DNA from: Paraburkholderia agricolaris
Lineage (GTDB): Bacteria > Pseudomonadota > Gammaproteobacteria > Burkholderiales > Burkholderiaceae
DNA length: 64,000 nucleotides
NCBI RefSeq assembly: GCF_009455635.1
Contig: NZ_QPER01000002.1
Span: 62,001 to 126,000 of the forward strand
Direction: 5' to 3'
Within the stretch, counting starts at the first letter, position 1. Every line of letters starts with the position of its first letter. The notes under the pieces were generated by a model. That model had not been told where the DNA came from. It searched no databases and saw only the letters and a list, made by a program, of their open reading frames with translations. Below, piece after piece: positions 1 through 7,876 of this stretch. The position numbers and the translations under genes are program-made.

Positions 1-95
1 GCCGGCATTGTCGTCAATCCCGACTCAGACCAGCGCGCGCCAGGTTCGCGGCGCCTGATCTTCCGGGTTCCTTCCCCCGCCTCTCCCAGATCCTT

Positions 96-3000
96 ATGCA
101 CACTATCGATGCCCTCACGGCGCGTCGGGTCCTCCTGCGCCCGTTCGTGCTGTTCTTCTTCGTGCTGCTGTCGTGGTTTGTCACGCCGCACGCGCATGCG
201 GTCGAGTGTCCCGGCCGCTACGCGGCGTCCGGCGCGTATCCTGCCGATCCGATGTGCCCGCTCAAGGCCGCGGCCGCTGACTTCGGCGGCATGGGCGGCT
301 ACGTCTGTGGCGATCCTTCGGTGATCGCGAGCTATTGCAGCGGTCCGTCGGCCACCGACACGACCGAACCGGTTTCGCCCGAGGGCAGCATGCCGGACGA
401 CCAGGACAACTGCGCGGCCGACGCCACTGCCGGGTGCGGCAGCAGCACGTCGGGCGGTGAACCGGTCAACCTGTACACCGGCCAGTTCTACTTCTTTCGC
501 CACGATCTGGCGCTGGCCGACACGCTGCCGCTGGATCTTGCCCGCACCTACCGCAGCGGCGCTTACGACGGTAGCGGGCGGCCGCTGGTGGGCGCGTTCG
601 GCGTCGGCGGCGGCCTGGGCTTCGACACGATCCTGGCGATGAGCACGGACCGCCAGCGCCTCGAACTGCGCCAGGCCACCGGCATCCGTGTGCCGTTCAC
701 GCCGCGCGCGGGCAGCGGCGGCAAGGGCTGGGACGATCTGACCAGTCCCGGCGAGTACTACCGCGCCCGCATCGACGCGGCCGGCACGACCGGCCTGACG
801 CTGACGCTGAGCGATGGCCGCATCCAGCGCTTCACGTCGATCGGCGGCGTGTACCGCCTGAGCCGTCTCGAGGACCGCAACGGGAATGCTGTCGTGATCG
901 CCCGTGACAGCAGTACGGGCGCGATCACCAGCGTGAGCGGCCCCAATGGCCGCACGCTGACGTTCACGTCGATCGTGGGGGCGCGCGGCACGCCGCTCAT
1001 TTCGCGCGTGACCGACCCGCTGGGCCGCCAGGTGAGCTACACGTACGACAGCGCGGACCGTCTGGTTCAGGTGAGCGACGCAGCCGGCGGCATCTGGAAA
1101 TACGGCTGGGACAGCAACTCACGCCTTGCAGTCATCACCGACCCCGAGGGCAATCTCCAGGTCGCCAGCACCTACGACGACAACGATCGGGTCATTGCCC
1201 AGAAACTCGCGGACGGCAGTACCTTTGCGTTCGCCTACACGCTGGGCGGCGGCAAGGCCACGCAGACCGACGTGACCGACCGGCGCGGCAGCATCCGCCG
1301 CGTGGAGTTTGACGCAAACGGACGGGTGGTGCGCAATACGTATCCGCTGGGTGACACCGCGCAGCAGGTGCAGACCTTCACGTACGACGCGACGGGCCGG
1401 GTGACGAACCTGGCGGCAGGCGATCGCCAGTACACCTATGGCTACGACACGAACGGCAATCGCATCAGTGAGGCCGATCAGTACAGCACGCTGCACACGC
1501 GCACCCATGACGGCTACAGCCAGGTCCTGACGGACGCGGAAGCGGGCGATCCGCAGCGGGGCGTGGCCACCGTCTACACGTACGACGCGAAGGGCAACCT
1601 GCTGACGGTCACTGACCGGCTCGGTAAGCGCACGACTTTCACGGTCGACGCGCAGGGTCGCGTCCTGACGGTGACCGATGCCTTGAAAGGCGTCACACGT
1701 TACACCTATACCGGCGGTGACCTGACGGCTGTCACCGATCCGCTGAACCGCACCACGCAGTACACGACGGATGCGGCAGGCCGTGTGACGGCGGTGCAGG
1801 ACCCGCTGGGCAACAGGACGAAGCGCACACTCGACGCGCTGGACCGCACGACCGATATCACCGATGCACTGAACGGCGTGACCCGCTTCACGTGGGACCG
1901 TAACGGGCACCTGCTCAGCCAGAGCGACCCGAAGGGGGTGACCACGCGCTACACCTATAACGCGATCGGCCGTCCGGTGAGTAAAACCGACCCGCTGGGC
2001 CACAGTGAGACGTACACGTGGACCAGTGCCGGGCAACTGGCCAGCGTGACCGACCGCAAGGGGCAGGTCACTACATACAGGTATGACGCGGCGGGGCGCC
2101 TGGTGTCGAAGGTGGCGTCGCCGTCGTCCACCGCGGGCTTCATCCGGTCGTGGAGCTACGCCTGGGACAGCGCGAACGGCCATCTGATGGGGGTCACGCA
2201 GAACACGGCGCGCGATCCGTCGGTGAAAGAGATCTCGATGAAGATCTATGCCTACGACGCACTCACCGGCAAGCTGGCCAGGGAAGACCAGACACCGATC
2301 GTGCCGGGGCAGACCATCCAGTACGCGTATTCCCCCGCGAGCCGCGAACTGGAGCGCCTGCTGCTCGACCGCGTGACGGTGCAGTACACACGCGACGCGG
2401 CACACCGGCTCACGCAGGTGCAGTACCAGCTGAACGACGGCACGGTGAAGACCTTCGGCTTCGCCTACGACGCACTGGGCCGGCGCAGCCAGGCGTCGCT
2501 CGCCAACGGCATCGCCATCGGGTACACGTGGGACGCGGCGAGCCAGTTGACGGGCATCACGTACCGTCGCGCGGACGGCAGCGTGCTGGGCGACCTGACC
2601 TATGGATACGACCTGGCGGGGCGTCGCACGAAGATGGGCGGCAGTCTGGCGAAGACGGCGCTGCCGCAACCGGTCGGAGACGCGCAGTACAACGGCGCGA
2701 ACCAGCTCACGCGCTGGGCGGGCTTCACGTTCACGTACGACCTGAACGGCAACCTGACGGGCGACGGCGAGAACCAGTACGGCTGGGATATCCAGGACCA
2801 GCTGCAGTCGCTGACGCGGCAGGCGGGAGCGTGGAACGCGTCGTACGTGTATGACATGTTCGGCCGCCGGCGGTGGGCGCAGATCAACAGCCAGCGCACG
2901 GACTATTTCAGCGCTGGCGACGACCTGAGCCTGGTGAACACGGACAACGACTGGGCGCACCGCACGCGCCAGTTCTCGCTGTTCGGCGAGGGCGCATCGG

Positions 3001-3743
3001 ACGAGTTGATGTTCCGCCGGATCGGCGACGATGCGAACCAGGACCGGTACCCGCTACGGGATGCGAACAATAACGTCATTGCGCTGACGGATGCGAACCA
3101 GCAGATCGTGACGCGGTATACGTACGAGCCGTATGGCCGGACCACGCAGAGCGGCACGGCGGATAGCAATCCGCAGCAGTACACGGCGCGGGAGAATGAT
3201 GGGACGGGGCTGTATTACTATCGGAACCGGTATTACAGCCCACAAACCGGGCGGTTCATTAGCGAAGACCCCATAGGCTGGGCGAGTGGGCAGACGAATG
3301 CGTATGCTTACGTCAACGGCAATCCGGTTCAGTTCACGGATCCGGCCGGGCTGCAGTGGGCCTTCCCGATTACACCTCCTCCAGTGCCGGGGATGGGACC
3401 GAGAACGGGCGGCGGTGTTCCGTCATGGTTCAACGATCTGGTCAACGGCATTACGTCGATCAAGCCGCCGGCAAATGCCTACGATCCGAACGGACCGAAG
3501 GCGCCTGGTAAGCCCTCAGCGGCTGATGGATTTCAAGACCCGAAGGGTGGTGAAAACTGGGTACCCAATCCGAATCCAGGACGAGGCGGCTCTGCGTGGG
3601 GATGGGAAGACGCTGATGGGAACGTGTGGTGTCCGACTGGACAGGGCGGCCGGGCGCACGGCGATCCACATTGGGACATACAAGGACCGGGCGGCAAGTA
3701 TGGAAACATGTATCCCGGTGGGAAATACAGGCCCGGAAATTAG
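96..3743 (+). CDS. Secreted RHS/YD-repeat polymorphic toxin with C-terminal toxin tip
   Basis: A 1215-residue protein. Residues ~13-35 are a hydrophobic export signal ending in AHA, so it looks Sec-exported; no PAAR, VgrG or other type VI part is seen. A DUF6531-type region lies at ~120-195 (GEPVNLYTGQFYF) and YD repeats (YTYD, YGYD, TRYTYN) fill ~300-1000. The RHS-associated core ends with YYYRNRYYSPQTGRFISEDP and the auto-cleavage motif DPAGL at 1082-1086. The remaining ~130 residues are the variable tip. Its last part (DGNVWCPTG, HGDPHWDIQ, GGKYGNMYPGG) resembles the type 37 polymorphic toxin domain, a predicted RNase; that match is from memory. The reading frame is open to the window edge, but the ATG at 96 directly precedes the signal peptide. 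A candidate immunity gene follows. Confidence 0.93.
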   Translation: MHTIDALTARRVLLRPFVLFFFVLLSWFVTPHAHAVECPGRYAASGAYPADPMCPLKAAAADFGGMGGYVCGDPSVIASYCSGPSATDTTEPVSPEGSMPDDQDNCAADATAGCGSSTSGGEPVNLYTGQFYFFRHDLALADTLPLDLARTYRSGAYDGSGRPLVGAFGVGGGLGFDTILAMSTDRQRLELRQATGIRVPFTPRAGSGGKGWDDLTSPGEYYRARIDAAGTTGLTLTLSDGRIQRFTSIGGVYRLSRLEDRNGNAVVIARDSSTGAITSVSGPNGRTLTFTSIVGARGTPLISRVTDPLGRQVSYTYDSADRLVQVSDAAGGIWKYGWDSNSRLAVITDPEGNLQVASTYDDNDRVIAQKLADGSTFAFAYTLGGGKATQTDVTDRRGSIRRVEFDANGRVVRNTYPLGDTAQQVQTFTYDATGRVTNLAAGDRQYTYGYDTNGNRISEADQYSTLHTRTHDGYSQVLTDAEAGDPQRGVATVYTYDAKGNLLTVTDRLGKRTTFTVDAQGRVLTVTDALKGVTRYTYTGGDLTAVTDPLNRTTQYTTDAAGRVTAVQDPLGNRTKRTLDALDRTTDITDALNGVTRFTWDRNGHLLSQSDPKGVTTRYTYNAIGRPVSKTDPLGHSETYTWTSAGQLASVTDRKGQVTTYRYDAAGRLVSKVASPSSTAGFIRSWSYAWDSANGHLMGVTQNTARDPSVKEISMKIYAYDALTGKLAREDQTPIVPGQTIQYAYSPASRELERLLLDRVTVQYTRDAAHRLTQVQYQLNDGTVKTFGFAYDALGRRSQASLANGIAIGYTWDAASQLTGITYRRADGSVLGDLTYGYDLAGRRTKMGGSLAKTALPQPVGDAQYNGANQLTRWAGFTFTYDLNGNLTGDGENQYGWDIQDQLQSLTRQAGAWNASYVYDMFGRRRWAQINSQRTDYFSAGDDLSLVNTDNDWAHRTRQFSLFGEGASDELMFRRIGDDANQDRYPLRDANNNVIALTDANQQIVTRYTYEPYGRTTQSGTADSNPQQYTARENDGTGLYYYRNRYYSPQTGRFISEDPIGWASGQTNAYAYVNGNPVQFTDPAGLQWAFPITPPPVPGMGPRTGGGVPSWFNDLVNGITSIKPPANAYDPNGPKAPGKPSAADGFQDPKGGENWVPNPNPGRGGSAWGWEDADGNVWCPTGQGGRAHGDPHWDIQGPGGKYGNMYPGGKYRPGN
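3211..3360 (+). repeat. RHS core segment, copy 1 of a direct repeat
   Basis: This ~150-bp stretch encodes the end of the RHS core through DPAGL. It is nearly identical in DNA to 4266-4415 (offset 1055), including a long run around the codons for GQTNAYAYVNGNPVQFTDP. The homology ends a few codons after the cleavage motif, where the tips diverge. Confidence 0.9.
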
Positions 3744-3830
3744 CCAGCGATCTTTGGAAGTATTCGAAGCCACGCAGGAGTGAGAACACGAATGGCGGTA
3801 GGTTTTCACTCCGCAGAACAAGGAGTAACT

Positions 3831-4148
3831 GTGAAAAATATACAGATCATCGATGGCGCGGTTAATTGCGTGTACGACATATTTTCGGCGACAGACGAAG
3901 AGTTCGACCTGATTTTTCCTTCCGGTCAAGACGTGGCATTCATTGATGAGATATATGAATCGGGTGATTCAGACGAACTGGACGAGGCATTTGGAAGAAT
4001 TTGGCGCCGCCGCATAAGGAAAGTGGACGCTCAAGGTATACACGGAATAATTTTTTATGAGTTGGAAGAGAAGAAAAATTTCTACCCTACTCGCAAGGAC
4101 GAAGAAGCAATTAATCCGGATGGAACATTTCTACGAAGTCAACCCTGA
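3831..4148 (+). CDS. Candidate immunity protein for the RHS toxin tip
   Basis: A small acidic cytoplasmic-type protein of 105 residues with no signal peptide. I do not recognise the family. The frame opens at 3780, but a perfect AAGGAG lies five bases before the GTG at 3831, so I start there. It lies directly after the RHS toxin gene, where cognate immunity genes sit, and is clearly more AT-rich than the RHS core, which is typical of exchangeable toxin/immunity cassettes. Its function is inferred from position only. Confidence 0.7.
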   Translation: MKNIQIIDGAVNCVYDIFSATDEEFDLIFPSGQDVAFIDEIYESGDSDELDEAFGRIWRRRIRKVDAQGIHGIIFYELEEKKNFYPTRKDEEAINPDGTFLRSQP

Positions 4149-4264
4149 GTTACAGTCAAGAGGAAAAGCCGCATCTCGGCTGGATCCTGTTGTTAGGTCT
4201 ATTCGGGAAATGCAGCTACGACGTGATCGCCCAACTGCGACGATAGCGTGCCGCCGCAATACCG

Positions 4265-4783
4265 ATGTATTACGATCGCAATCGGTATTACAGTCCGGCG
4301 ACCGCACGGTTCATCAGTGAGGATCCGGTCGGGTGGGCAAGTGGGCAGACGAATGCGTATGCTTATGTCAACGGCAATCCGGTGCAGTTCACGGATCCGT
4401 CTGGATTACAGTGGGCGGTTCCGATTCCTGCTGGTCCGATGCCAGGTGGAGGGGCTGGACCGAGCACACCGTCGTGGGTTTCTCCGCCGTGGGGTGCTCA
4501 GGGGGCTAGCGACTGGATCAGGGATACCGTTGGCGGGATATTCTCGAACGGTGACGTCGATGATCCCGTTGTTTATCCGAACAATCCGGATAGTCCAGGT
4601 GATGAGAAATTCACCCCAATCAAAGGAACAGCAGGGAAGACATGCCCTAGCGATGGTTCGGTTTGGGAAAAGGACACGGCCAGTCATGGCGGAGATCAAT
4701 GGAAGCGCTGGCCGAACAGGAAGGCCTGGGAAAACGGACGTACGCCGCAGAGCATCTGGCCCGATGGACGTATTCGGAAATAG
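4265..4783 (+). pseudogene. Displaced (orphan) RHS C-terminal tip with second toxin domain
   Basis: A 172-codon frame made of the last ~48 residues of an RHS core (DPSGL at 44-48) followed by a tip of ~124 residues unrelated to the first. The tip ends with SVWEKDTASHGG, QWKRWPNRKAWENG and SIWPDGRIRK, a C-terminus I recall from other RHS proteins but cannot assign to an enzyme class. The ATG at 4265 has no ribosome-binding site, signal peptide or YD repeats, so it is probably not made as a free protein. It looks like a stored alternative tip. An immunity candidate starts 10 bases downstream. Confidence 0.75.
4266..4415 (+). repeat. RHS core segment, copy 2 of a direct repeat
   Basis: Second copy of the core end, carrying YYDRNRYYSPATARFISEDP and DPSGL. 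Homology to copy 1 begins abruptly at about 4266, as expected for a displaced RHS C-terminus. Recombination between the copies would swap the toxin tip. Confidence 0.9.
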
Positions 4784-4793
4784 GAGGAGAAAC

Positions 4794-5189
4794 ATGTCAC
4801 TAACCTTTGGTGACCTATTCGCAAGAGCTCTATTGGAGTGGCCGGTCGAGATTGATCTGGGACGTCTCGTGCGGAGCGCTCCGGCATCGACCAGCTATAC
4901 AGTCCGGGGGCTCGCAGAAATATCGGATGCAATCGAGGCGAGGCATATCGGTACTGCCGATGAGATAATTATGCGCAATTTGCATTACGCCATCTATCGG
5001 GCGGTTCGCGATGCCGCAGCCTACATTGTACGTATCAAGATGTCTGATTTGAGGTCCGATCCTATCCGTTATAAATTTGAAGAAGCAATTAAGGATTGCA
5101 TGACAAATCTTGATTGTGGCTTTCTATCGATCGACATTGAGTTAGGCAAGCGTTACTTCTCCGAAAACGGGGAAGATGGCGCAAGCTAG
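4794..5189 (+). CDS. Candidate immunity protein for the orphan RHS tip
   Basis: 131 residues, with start fixed by AGGAGGAGAAAC directly before the ATG at 4794. The same frame is open upstream, but that part lies over the RHS tip in another frame and is not coding. The product has no signal peptide, is probably helical, and belongs to no family I recognise. It starts 10 bases after the stop of the orphan tip and is AT-rich relative to the flanks. Its strong ribosome-binding site suggests that it is expressed even though the tip may be silent, as expected of an immunity gene. Role inferred from position. Confidence 0.68.
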   Translation: MSLTFGDLFARALLEWPVEIDLGRLVRSAPASTSYTVRGLAEISDAIEARHIGTADEIIMRNLHYAIYRAVRDAAAYIVRIKMSDLRSDPIRYKFEEAIKDCMTNLDCGFLSIDIELGKRYFSENGEDGAS

Positions 5190-5220
5190 CCTGCGGCTTT
5201 GAGGCAAGCGTCAGATGCTA

Positions 5221-5410
5221 GAAGGGCCGCTTGCGGCCCCTTCCGCATTTAAAGCGGCGTAATGATGAGCCGCTGGTGTTCGACGGTGATACGAACGATC
5301 CGGGTTTAAAGCCGACGGATCTCGATCCATCGTCCGGAGAGCTTCATCCACGAAAAGGTGAGCGGCTGCTCGCGCATATGGAAGGGCAGGCGTGCCGGTT
5401 TCTGCTTGTG
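5221..5410 (-). repeat. ~190-bp direct repeat containing a symE-like relic, copy 1
   Basis: Matches 5877-6066 at an offset of about 656. Both copies start with a GC-rich hairpin (GAAGGGCCGC...), then on the minus strand carry the 3' end of a symE-like gene. Copy 1 follows the second immunity candidate; copy 2 follows the next small gene. Confidence 0.8.
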
Positions 5411-5430
5411 CTTAAACCACCAAAGCGTAT
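5249..5430 (-). pseudogene. Decayed symE-like type I toxin gene, copy 1
   Basis: Read on the minus strand, the frame gives MREQPLTFSWMKLSGRWIE and then stops at 5306. Downstream, ITVEHQRLIITPL reappears in frame before a stop at 5249. The pattern (LSGRWIE...G-F-P-G...V-V-x-VEH-x-LII-x-PL) is that of the SymE toxin family (PF08845, an AbrB-like fold; in E. coli an SOS-induced toxin repressed by the antisense RNA SymR). A one-base insertion near 5318 and a compensating loss near 5295 break the middle of the domain, so this is a relic. Confidence 0.65.
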
Positions 5431-5496
5431 GGCCCGACGGGCGCATACAAAAACGATGACGGGTGGGCGCAGTCGATAATTTCCGGGAATCAAAGA

Positions 5497-5799
5497 ATGC
5501 AGATTGAAATTCGTCTGAGCAGCTTCTACTCATTGGGTGATGAGCGGCGTTTCTTTAAGACACTAGAGGAGGTTGCCGCGATCAAGCACATACAGGGTGT
5601 AGGAAGGGGGTTGCTGATTGACATCGACCTGCGCTATTTGAGCGAGGATGCCTTGCGAGACATGATCGCTCTGTTCTGGCGTTATGGAATCGTACTTGTC
5701 CCATTGCAGGCGTTGGCGACCCGGAAGAGATTTGCGTGGTTAAGCGATGAGCAGGCCTATTGGCACAAGAGCATGTTTGAGACATCTCTTGCGGAGTGA
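5497..5799 (+). CDS. Small orphan protein, possible third immunity gene
   Basis: 100 residues starting at the ATG at 5497. No signal peptide, membrane segment or family I recognise. It has a predicted alternation of strands and helices (IEIRLSSFYSLGDE; GLLIDIDLRYLSEDALRDMI) and an aromatic C-terminal part (YWHKSMFETS). It is flanked by the two symE-like repeat copies and has no toxin tip of its own in front of it. An orphan immunity gene left after its toxin was lost is the simplest reading, but this rests on position. Confidence 0.6.
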   Translation: MQIEIRLSSFYSLGDERRFFKTLEEVAAIKHIQGVGRGLLIDIDLRYLSEDALRDMIALFWRYGIVLVPLQALATRKRFAWLSDEQAYWHKSMFETSLAE

Positions 5800-5875
5800 A
5801 CATAATTTATGGGGCATTGTGTTGGAGCTGCTAGAGAACAAGGCTTCAGTTCTTGCCACGCATCCGTGACGTGAC

Positions 5876-5901
5876 AGAAGGGCCGCTCGCGCGGCCCTTC
5901 T
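5876..5901. terminator. Perfect GC-rich hairpin after the RHS island orphan gene
   Basis: An 11-bp perfect stem, AGAAGGGCCGC/GCGGCCCTTCT, with a TCGC loop, lying in the gap between the plus-strand orphan and the minus-strand symE-like relic. There is no strong T-run. A less perfect version lies at 5221-5243. Probably a bidirectional terminator carried with the repeat. Confidence 0.5.
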
Positions 5902-6066
5902 GTATTTAAAGCGGCTTAATGATGAGTTTCTGGTGTTCGACGGTGATACGCACGCGCTGTCCGGGCTCGAAACCGGCGGTCTCGATCCATTGTCCGGAGG
6001 GCTTCATCCACGGAAGGTGGGCGGATCATTGTACATATGGAAGCACAGCCGTACCGATTTCCGCCA
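5877..6066 (-). repeat. ~190-bp direct repeat containing a symE-like relic, copy 2
   Basis: Second copy of the repeat described at 5221-5410. It holds the better preserved symE 3' end. Confidence 0.8.
5906..6066 (-). pseudogene. Decayed symE-like type I toxin gene, copy 2
   Basis: On the minus strand the last 35 codons are intact: WMKPSGQWIETAGFEPGQ followed by RVRITVEHQKLIIKPL and a stop at 5906. This is an excellent SymE-family signature. A single-base deletion near 6012, seen by aligning it with copy 1, puts the N-terminal part (FHMYNDPPTF) out of frame. No start with a ribosome-binding site is left. A functional symE was therefore present here earlier. Confidence 0.7.
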
Positions 6067-6127
6067 GCGCTCCAATCACTCCACAGTAGCAGACCGTTAT
6101 TCCCACCCGCGGCCAGCCACCACCCCA

Positions 6128-7870
6128 TCACCCCAACGTCCCCCGCGAGCCTCTTCTCTGCTTAATCCCATCAATAATCCAGACGCTCATCAACCCCGCG
6201 CTCACGCAAGCAATGATATCCGGCCTGGACACAGCGATCGCCAGCCAGACCATGTGCACATAACCGCGGAAAAATGCCGGCACAGCCCGGCGCAGATCAT
6301 TCCAGCGCGTCGTCGCCAATACGCCACCCATCGCCGCCATCACCGTAAAGAGCGCCCACGCGAATTGCGTCGAACGCTCTTCACGTTGCAGCAGCAAAAC
6401 GATCAGCGCGACGAAACCCGCAAACCACATCGCCACGCCAAACCACGCAGCGCGTGGTCGGCGTGCGAACCAGCCACGCCACTCCTGTTGCGCAAAAGAG
6501 AAGTAGAAAGCGAACAGCACGCCGTATGCGAACGGCATCGGCCATGCTCGAAGATCGGTGGAGAGCCAATGTCCGACGAAGCCAAACCCTATCGCACCGA
6601 CGGCAGCCAGTATCGCGAGCTGCCTGATGCGCGGCCATCCATAGATCAGCGCGGCCCATATCGTGCATACGCCGAGTGTGCCCATTGCAACCGAGCTCAG
6701 CCGCTCGTTGCCTGCATCGCACAACGCGCCGGCCGTTGCGCCAAGCCACAGCGGAATCCAGCCGTAACGTAGCCAGCCAATCGAGCGTAGCGCCCGCAGC
6801 CGCTGTTGCTGCGGTTCTGACAGCAGCACGGTTATCGCGGCGCTGGTGACCAGCGTCACCATCAGTGTGGCAAGAAGCACCGCCAGCTGGACTGGTGTCC
6901 ATTGATCTAACCATCGATCGCCGCTCAGGTTCATCGAAGCGCTGGCGAACAGCAAACCGCACCACGCGCTCAACGCGAGCGTCGGGCCGAACAGGCGTCC
7001 CGCGCCGACGCGGAACGTCAGGCAGCGGGTCCAGAATTCGACCTTCTCACTGTCGAGCCGCAAGCGCACAACATTCGGATGGTAGCGGCCGAGCGCAGTC
7101 AGCAACTGTTCCATCTCGGTGCGCATCCCCGCGCGCAGCAATGCACGCGCGCCGGTAGCCAACGGGAGCTGCGGCCCTTCGAGGAGTGCCATCGCATTCG
7201 TAAAACCTAGCCGCAACGCGCCGTAGTCCTCGTCGGCGAACACACGGTCTAGCGCGAGCGTTGCAATGGCAGCGTTGCGCCGGCGCAGATGGGCGGCGTT
7301 GTCGCGCCATCCCAGAACCGCACTCAGGTTCATGCGTAGCGTGGCCGACGCATCCTCGTTCAGGCAATGAACCAGCGCCTGCCATTCGAGTTCGTCGCGC
7401 GTCTGAATGTTGACGACATGGGAGAACAGATCCTGCAAAGAACGGCGCGACTCGAGCTTATCCCGTTGTGTGACGAAGTCTTGCCAGAGTTGGACCGCGC
7501 TTTCGAAAGCGTCGGGCTCGCGACGGCGGACCGCAGGCGATGCCTGGGCGAAGCCAGATGATGGCGACGTCGGCTCTGGCATCGGCAGCGAGACCTGCAC
7601 CGTCTCAGGCGTCGCATCCGGAATCGGCACGGATTGCGGCATTCGCGCATGGGCCGAAACATCAGCGGTCACCCCGCCCGCCGCGCCGGCATTCACCATC
7701 TGCAAAGCAGACTCATACGCATACCGCAGACGCTGAAACGCCTCGGCATCTTCATCCGGACGTTGCTGTTTCAGCAGACGCGCATAAGCGCGGCGCACGG
7801 TGCGCTCGTCGGCGTTCGCTGCGATGCCGAGTACGTCCCACGGCCAGTGATAGGCAGAAGTGGTATCCAT
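6128..7870 (-). CDS. Membrane J-domain-like co-chaperone (DjlB/DjlC type)
   Basis: 580 residues. Residues ~8-58 are J-domain-like (WPWDVLGIAANADERTVRRA, then AYARLLKQQRPDEDAEAF), but the HPD tripeptide is RPD. A hydrophilic middle part follows, and the C-terminal half has about eight to ten hydrophobic segments, so the protein is probably anchored in the inner membrane. It starts six bases after the stop of hscC and is cotranscribed with it. In E. coli the HscC Hsp70 likewise works with the J proteins DjlB and DjlC, and this pairing is the main reason for the call. It is larger and more hydrophobic than the E. coli proteins, so the exact family is uncertain. Confidence 0.8.
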   Translation of the reverse strand: MDTTSAYHWPWDVLGIAANADERTVRRAYARLLKQQRPDEDAEAFQRLRYAYESALQMVNAGAAGGVTADVSAHARMPQSVPIPDATPETVQVSLPMPEPTSPSSGFAQASPAVRRREPDAFESAVQLWQDFVTQRDKLESRRSLQDLFSHVVNIQTRDELEWQALVHCLNEDASATLRMNLSAVLGWRDNAAHLRRRNAAIATLALDRVFADEDYGALRLGFTNAMALLEGPQLPLATGARALLRAGMRTEMEQLLTALGRYHPNVVRLRLDSEKVEFWTRCLTFRVGAGRLFGPTLALSAWCGLLFASASMNLSGDRWLDQWTPVQLAVLLATLMVTLVTSAAITVLLSEPQQQRLRALRSIGWLRYGWIPLWLGATAGALCDAGNERLSSVAMGTLGVCTIWAALIYGWPRIRQLAILAAVGAIGFGFVGHWLSTDLRAWPMPFAYGVLFAFYFSFAQQEWRGWFARRPRAAWFGVAMWFAGFVALIVLLLQREERSTQFAWALFTVMAAMGGVLATTRWNDLRRAVPAFFRGYVHMVWLAIAVSRPDIIACVSAGLMSVWIIDGIKQRRGSRGTLG

Positions 7871-7876
7871 GGCCGA

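Noticed and set aside
1119..2960. A 613-codon open frame antisense to the RHS gene
   Set aside because: It mirrors the GC-rich YD repeats; Arg/Val/His-rich composition with no domain. A shadow of the RHS gene.
96..3743. RHS protein as a type VI secretion effector
   Set aside because: It has its own Sec signal, and no PAAR, VgrG or Eag chaperone gene is visible in the window.
5933..6772. A plus-strand open frame of 279 codons
   Set aside because: It runs over the symE relic and the end of the J-domain gene; Arg/His/Pro-rich shadow.
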